Below, piece after piece: positions 61,531-64,000 of a stretch of 64,000 nucleotides of DNA (positions are counted from its first letter, which is position 1; each line of letters starts with the position of its first letter). The stretch spans positions 84,240,644-84,304,643 of the forward strand of contig NC_088295.1 of NCBI RefSeq assembly GCF_032854445.1, given 5' to 3'. The position numbers were made by a program, and so were the translations under genes. Source of the DNA: Liolophura sinensis (Eukaryota; Mollusca; Polyplacophora; Chitonida; Chitonidae). Under the pieces are notes generated by a model. It saw only the letters and a program-made list of their open reading frames with translations. It searched no databases and was not told the origin of the DNA.

Positions 61531-61710
61531 CTTATTTATTTATTTGATTTTTGTGTGACGCCATATTCAAGAATTTTTCACTTACATATGTACATGATGG
61601 CGGCAACCTTTACCTGTGGAGAAAACCAAAGTGCCCTTGGTACATCATCGGCCTTTGGCAAGTTAGTGACGAACTTTCTAACATTTTACGTAGAGATTGG
61701 AGAGCCAATT
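61531..61710 (-). repeat. SINE, diverged type I subfamily, reverse copy
   Basis: ACTTATTTATTTATTTGATT, CATATTCAAGAATTTTTCAC and GATGGCGGCAACCTTTACCT, then GTGGAGAAAACCAAAGTGCC instead of the block in the other copies, and a terminal GGAGAGCC. Probably a second subfamily. Confidence 0.65.
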
Positions 61711-61805
61711 AGTCTTCAACGAACGCAAAACGAGTGCCGTGCATGCATGCCGCATTTTCAAGTTGTCTCCAAGGCCGTACGAACAATGAATATTGGTAGT
61801 AATTA

Positions 61806-61889
61806 CAGTTCTAAATTAGTAAATAATCTAAATGTAATTAATAAAAACAGTTCTAAATTAGTAAATAATCTAAATGTAATTAATAAAAT
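61806..61889. repeat. 42-bp tandem duplication
   Basis: CAGTTCTAAATTAGTAAATA and the following 22 bases occur twice, 42 bp apart, with no differences in the part I compared. Confidence 0.9.
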
Positions 61890-61909
61890 TACATACAGCA
61901 AAACATTTT

Positions 61910-62004
61910 TTGTTATTATTATTATTGTTATTATTATTATTTGTATTATTATTATTATCATTATCATTATCATCATCATCATCATTATCATTATTATTAT
62001 TGAA
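61910..62004. repeat. ATT/ATC trinucleotide array
   Basis: About 95 bp of ATT units with interspersed ATC and GTT. Open frames of poly-Ile, Met or Asn here are repeat artefacts. Confidence 0.95.
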
Positions 62005-62011
62005 ATGTGAT

Positions 62012-62096
62012 GACCTTCGTATAGGCCGCCCTCGTATAAGTGAAATATTCTTGAGTACAGCGTAAAAGAGCAATCAAATAAATAAATAAAATAAAT
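62012..62096 (+). repeat. SINE type I fragment (3' end)
   Basis: CCGCCCTCGTATAAGTGAAA, TATTCTTGAGTACAGCGTAA and AATCAAATAAATAAATAAAA. With 61531-61710 it forms an inverted pair around the arrays at 61806-62004. Confidence 0.8.
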
Positions 62097-63654
62097 GATT
62101 CCAACTACACATACCTATGTACCGAACGTTAAGATATCTTTCAGCTATGTTTGCTTATGTTCTTAAGAAAATTAGGAGGCTTGTGGTATATGTATTAAAC
62201 ATTCTGCTTTTTATCCTGCAAAAGTTTTAAACGAAAGGTTAGTTTGCTAAACTTGCACTTGCGCGACTTCCCCTTGTCAATGCCACCTGATTCCCAGACT
62301 TTTCAGCTATGTCCAGCCCAGTTTGAATTACCCCCAGCTCTCTAATGCAAAAAGCTCTTTCATCTGAAAAAGAATGTGTAGATTTAAATATCATCAAATA
62401 GGCTGCTTCGAAATTCACACCTGCTCATCTTCTGTATTATTTGCTTTATTGTTCGAGTTTGACCAGATTCACACCTGAATTCCTAGTTCGTGGAGGTCAC
62501 GCGTCGGCCATTAGGCTTGTGTCTGTGATAAGCCTCAACTGTACCCACTGACCACTCGGACGGACGCATTAGACAGGCCATAAACCTGTAGTAAGCTTCA
62601 AAGGGAACTTTACAAAACTTTCACAAAACTCCGTTAATGACGTCAGCTGATAAAGTTTGAAAACAAAAGGTGTGAAGAGGAAATGAGAAAATACTTAGCG
62701 CAAAGTTATATAGAGACATGTATATACGTTAATATATAAACCCTCGTATCTGCCAGACATGTTAGAACGATACATCAGTAAGATCCAAAATTGCTCCTTA
62801 TACTGACTCTTGCCGTCAGTTGTCAACAATTTTCAAAGTGAAATTCCTAAAGCCCTTTTTAAGTAATGGCAACCTCATACATACAAGTATAAAAAAAAAG
62901 TTAAACCACCGTTAAACGATGCCGCAAAGTCAATATCCTCTACGTCAGACGTGTGATATCGTCGAGTACAATGTATGTTTATAAGGAAAGTCTTAATAGG
63001 ATTGGTCCTTCATTGAGGGTAATATAGTACAAAATGCCTTCGTCCAACAGTATGTTTTAAACGTGTAGATTTCATTTCCGCAACTGAATTCCGTTTCCCG
63101 GCCAGTCGCCAGGCTCATTGCTCGTAACAAACGTCAGGTAACAAAAGACTGTTTCAAAGTTCAGAAGTTGTATTTAGATAGCACAATTAGCTATGTACGT
63201 AATGTATCGACGTCAACATTAACTTATCGCTTGTTGGTCAAATATTTGCGTCCACTTTCAAATATTGTGGTTGCTGTGTTTATAGTCAACACCAATGTCT
63301 TGTATTCTTCCTGAGGAACACATTTCTTCTGCTTTCTGTAAATGTAACATAAGAATGAAGGGAAGGCTGAGTACAGGACATTTCTATTGAATTTGATCAT
63401 TTTAACTACAGAATAGGAGATTCCCTTTCACTAGTAAATTATTGTGAAATTATTGCTAAAAAAATGTCAACAGCTTATGATAGAAGACATCCATACGATG
63501 TGTGCTGTTAAGGTTGCACAACACTTGTTTCTCACATTTAAGAACTGGTACAGTGATTAACTCCCATCTTAATTATGACATCCCTGATAGGTGCTAGTAT
63601 GTGACTTCATGATTGGGGTTCCCTAAGAGTGTTCGTCCACATGCTGCTGGACTG

Positions 63655-63740
63655 TTTACATTATTTATATATTTGGGTTTATTTTATTGTAGGCTTAAAT
63701 CATGCTCAGGAATATTCCTCTTATATATACGATTGCGGTT
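63655..63740 (-). repeat. SINE-related fragment
   Basis: TATTTGGGTTTATTTTATTG, then CATGCTCAGGAATATTCCTC and TTATATATACGATTGCGG, a degraded form of the type I tail and body. Confidence 0.5.
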
Positions 63741-64000
63741 TTATATTACCGTCCTGACAAACTTTGTACTAATTTTGTACCGAAATATTTTGCATGGTAA
63801 GGAACATTTGAGTACATTAGCTTTGAGGCCATTATACTGTTTAAAAACATGTGGTGTGCTTTTCAGTTCAACCTTTAATGCTAAATACAAAGCTATCTTT
63901 GTCAAATCAGCTTAGCATAATGCGAATATGCCTTCGGACTGACGAAAGCGAGTATGGTATTTAGTAAGTGATCCATAAATATGATCATATTCAGTGAAAA

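Larger units (their letters stand above)
48030..64000. other. Long region without a recognised gene
   Basis: 16 kb in which I cannot support any protein-coding gene. It holds two SINE families (48719, 51424, 58901, 61531, 62012, 63655), copies of the unnamed repeat (50918, 51528, 53160, 53515, 53885), an AT array (52925), a 22-bp minisatellite (54765), a 12-bp repeat (55253) and a trinucleotide array (61910). Two weak coding candidates are listed as findings (58813-58893 on plus, 61064-61231 on minus). Confidence 0.55.

Noticed and set aside
61555-62073. Poly-Ile, poly-Met and poly-Asn open frames
   Set aside because: Artefact of the ATT/ATC array plus SINE sequence.

Overview
The window reads as intron-rich nuclear DNA of a mollusc. 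Genes are split into short exons with GT-AG introns of 0.2 to 5 kb. The DNA is AT-rich. It is full of tRNA-derived SINEs whose tails (AAATAAATA-type) and bodies (TATAAGTGAAATATTC-type) I associate with bivalve and gastropod genomes. The phylum call rests on repeat recognition and gene content; the species is unknown.

I can assemble three genes exon by exon, with every junction in frame. (1) A secreted GH18 chitinase on + (4989-23327, 10 coding exons, 927 aa): signal peptide, catalytic domain with an intact DGLDLDWE site, one 445-codon Thr/Arg-rich linker exon, and a C-terminal CBM14 (peritrophin-A) chitin-binding domain. (2) A secreted chitin-binding protein on - (29020-24284, 6 exons, 358 aa): signal peptide, three canonical CBM14 domains, a Thr-rich linker with three cysteines, and a fourth, degenerate CBM14. 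Genes 1 and 2 converge; their likely poly(A) signals lie about 165 bp apart. (3) A secreted mucin-like chitin-binding protein on + (39607-47615): signal peptide, two CBM14 domains, a roughly 600-residue Thr/Gln-rich linker with an internal 417-bp duplication, then three more CBM14 exons. The last three join only if a donor at 46001 is used; otherwise the protein stops at 46062.

The three proteins look like one functional set: an enzyme that binds and cuts chitin, plus two non-enzymatic chitin binders that could cross-link or coat it, as in shell matrix, gut lining, radula or cuticle-like material. They share architecture: a probable non-coding leader exon spliced just before the ATG, a signal-peptide exon ending in phase 1, one CBM14 per phase 1-1 exon, Thr-rich linkers, and a Cys-Ile/Val motif near the end of the linker. 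The most interesting signals are paired cysteine changes: chitinase appears to lack both cysteines of the second GH18 disulfide, and the last CBM14 of both other genes lacks C2 and C6, the pair that bonds in this family.

Layout: 1-4.98 kb, no gene recognised, one SINE; 5-23.3 kb, chitinase; 24.3-29.0 kb, gene 2; 29.1-39.6 kb, intergenic with SINEs and microsatellites; 39.6-47.6 kb, gene 3; 47.6-64 kb, no gene recognised, but SINEs, a 22/44-bp minisatellite, AT arrays and several copies of an interspersed repeat I cannot name.
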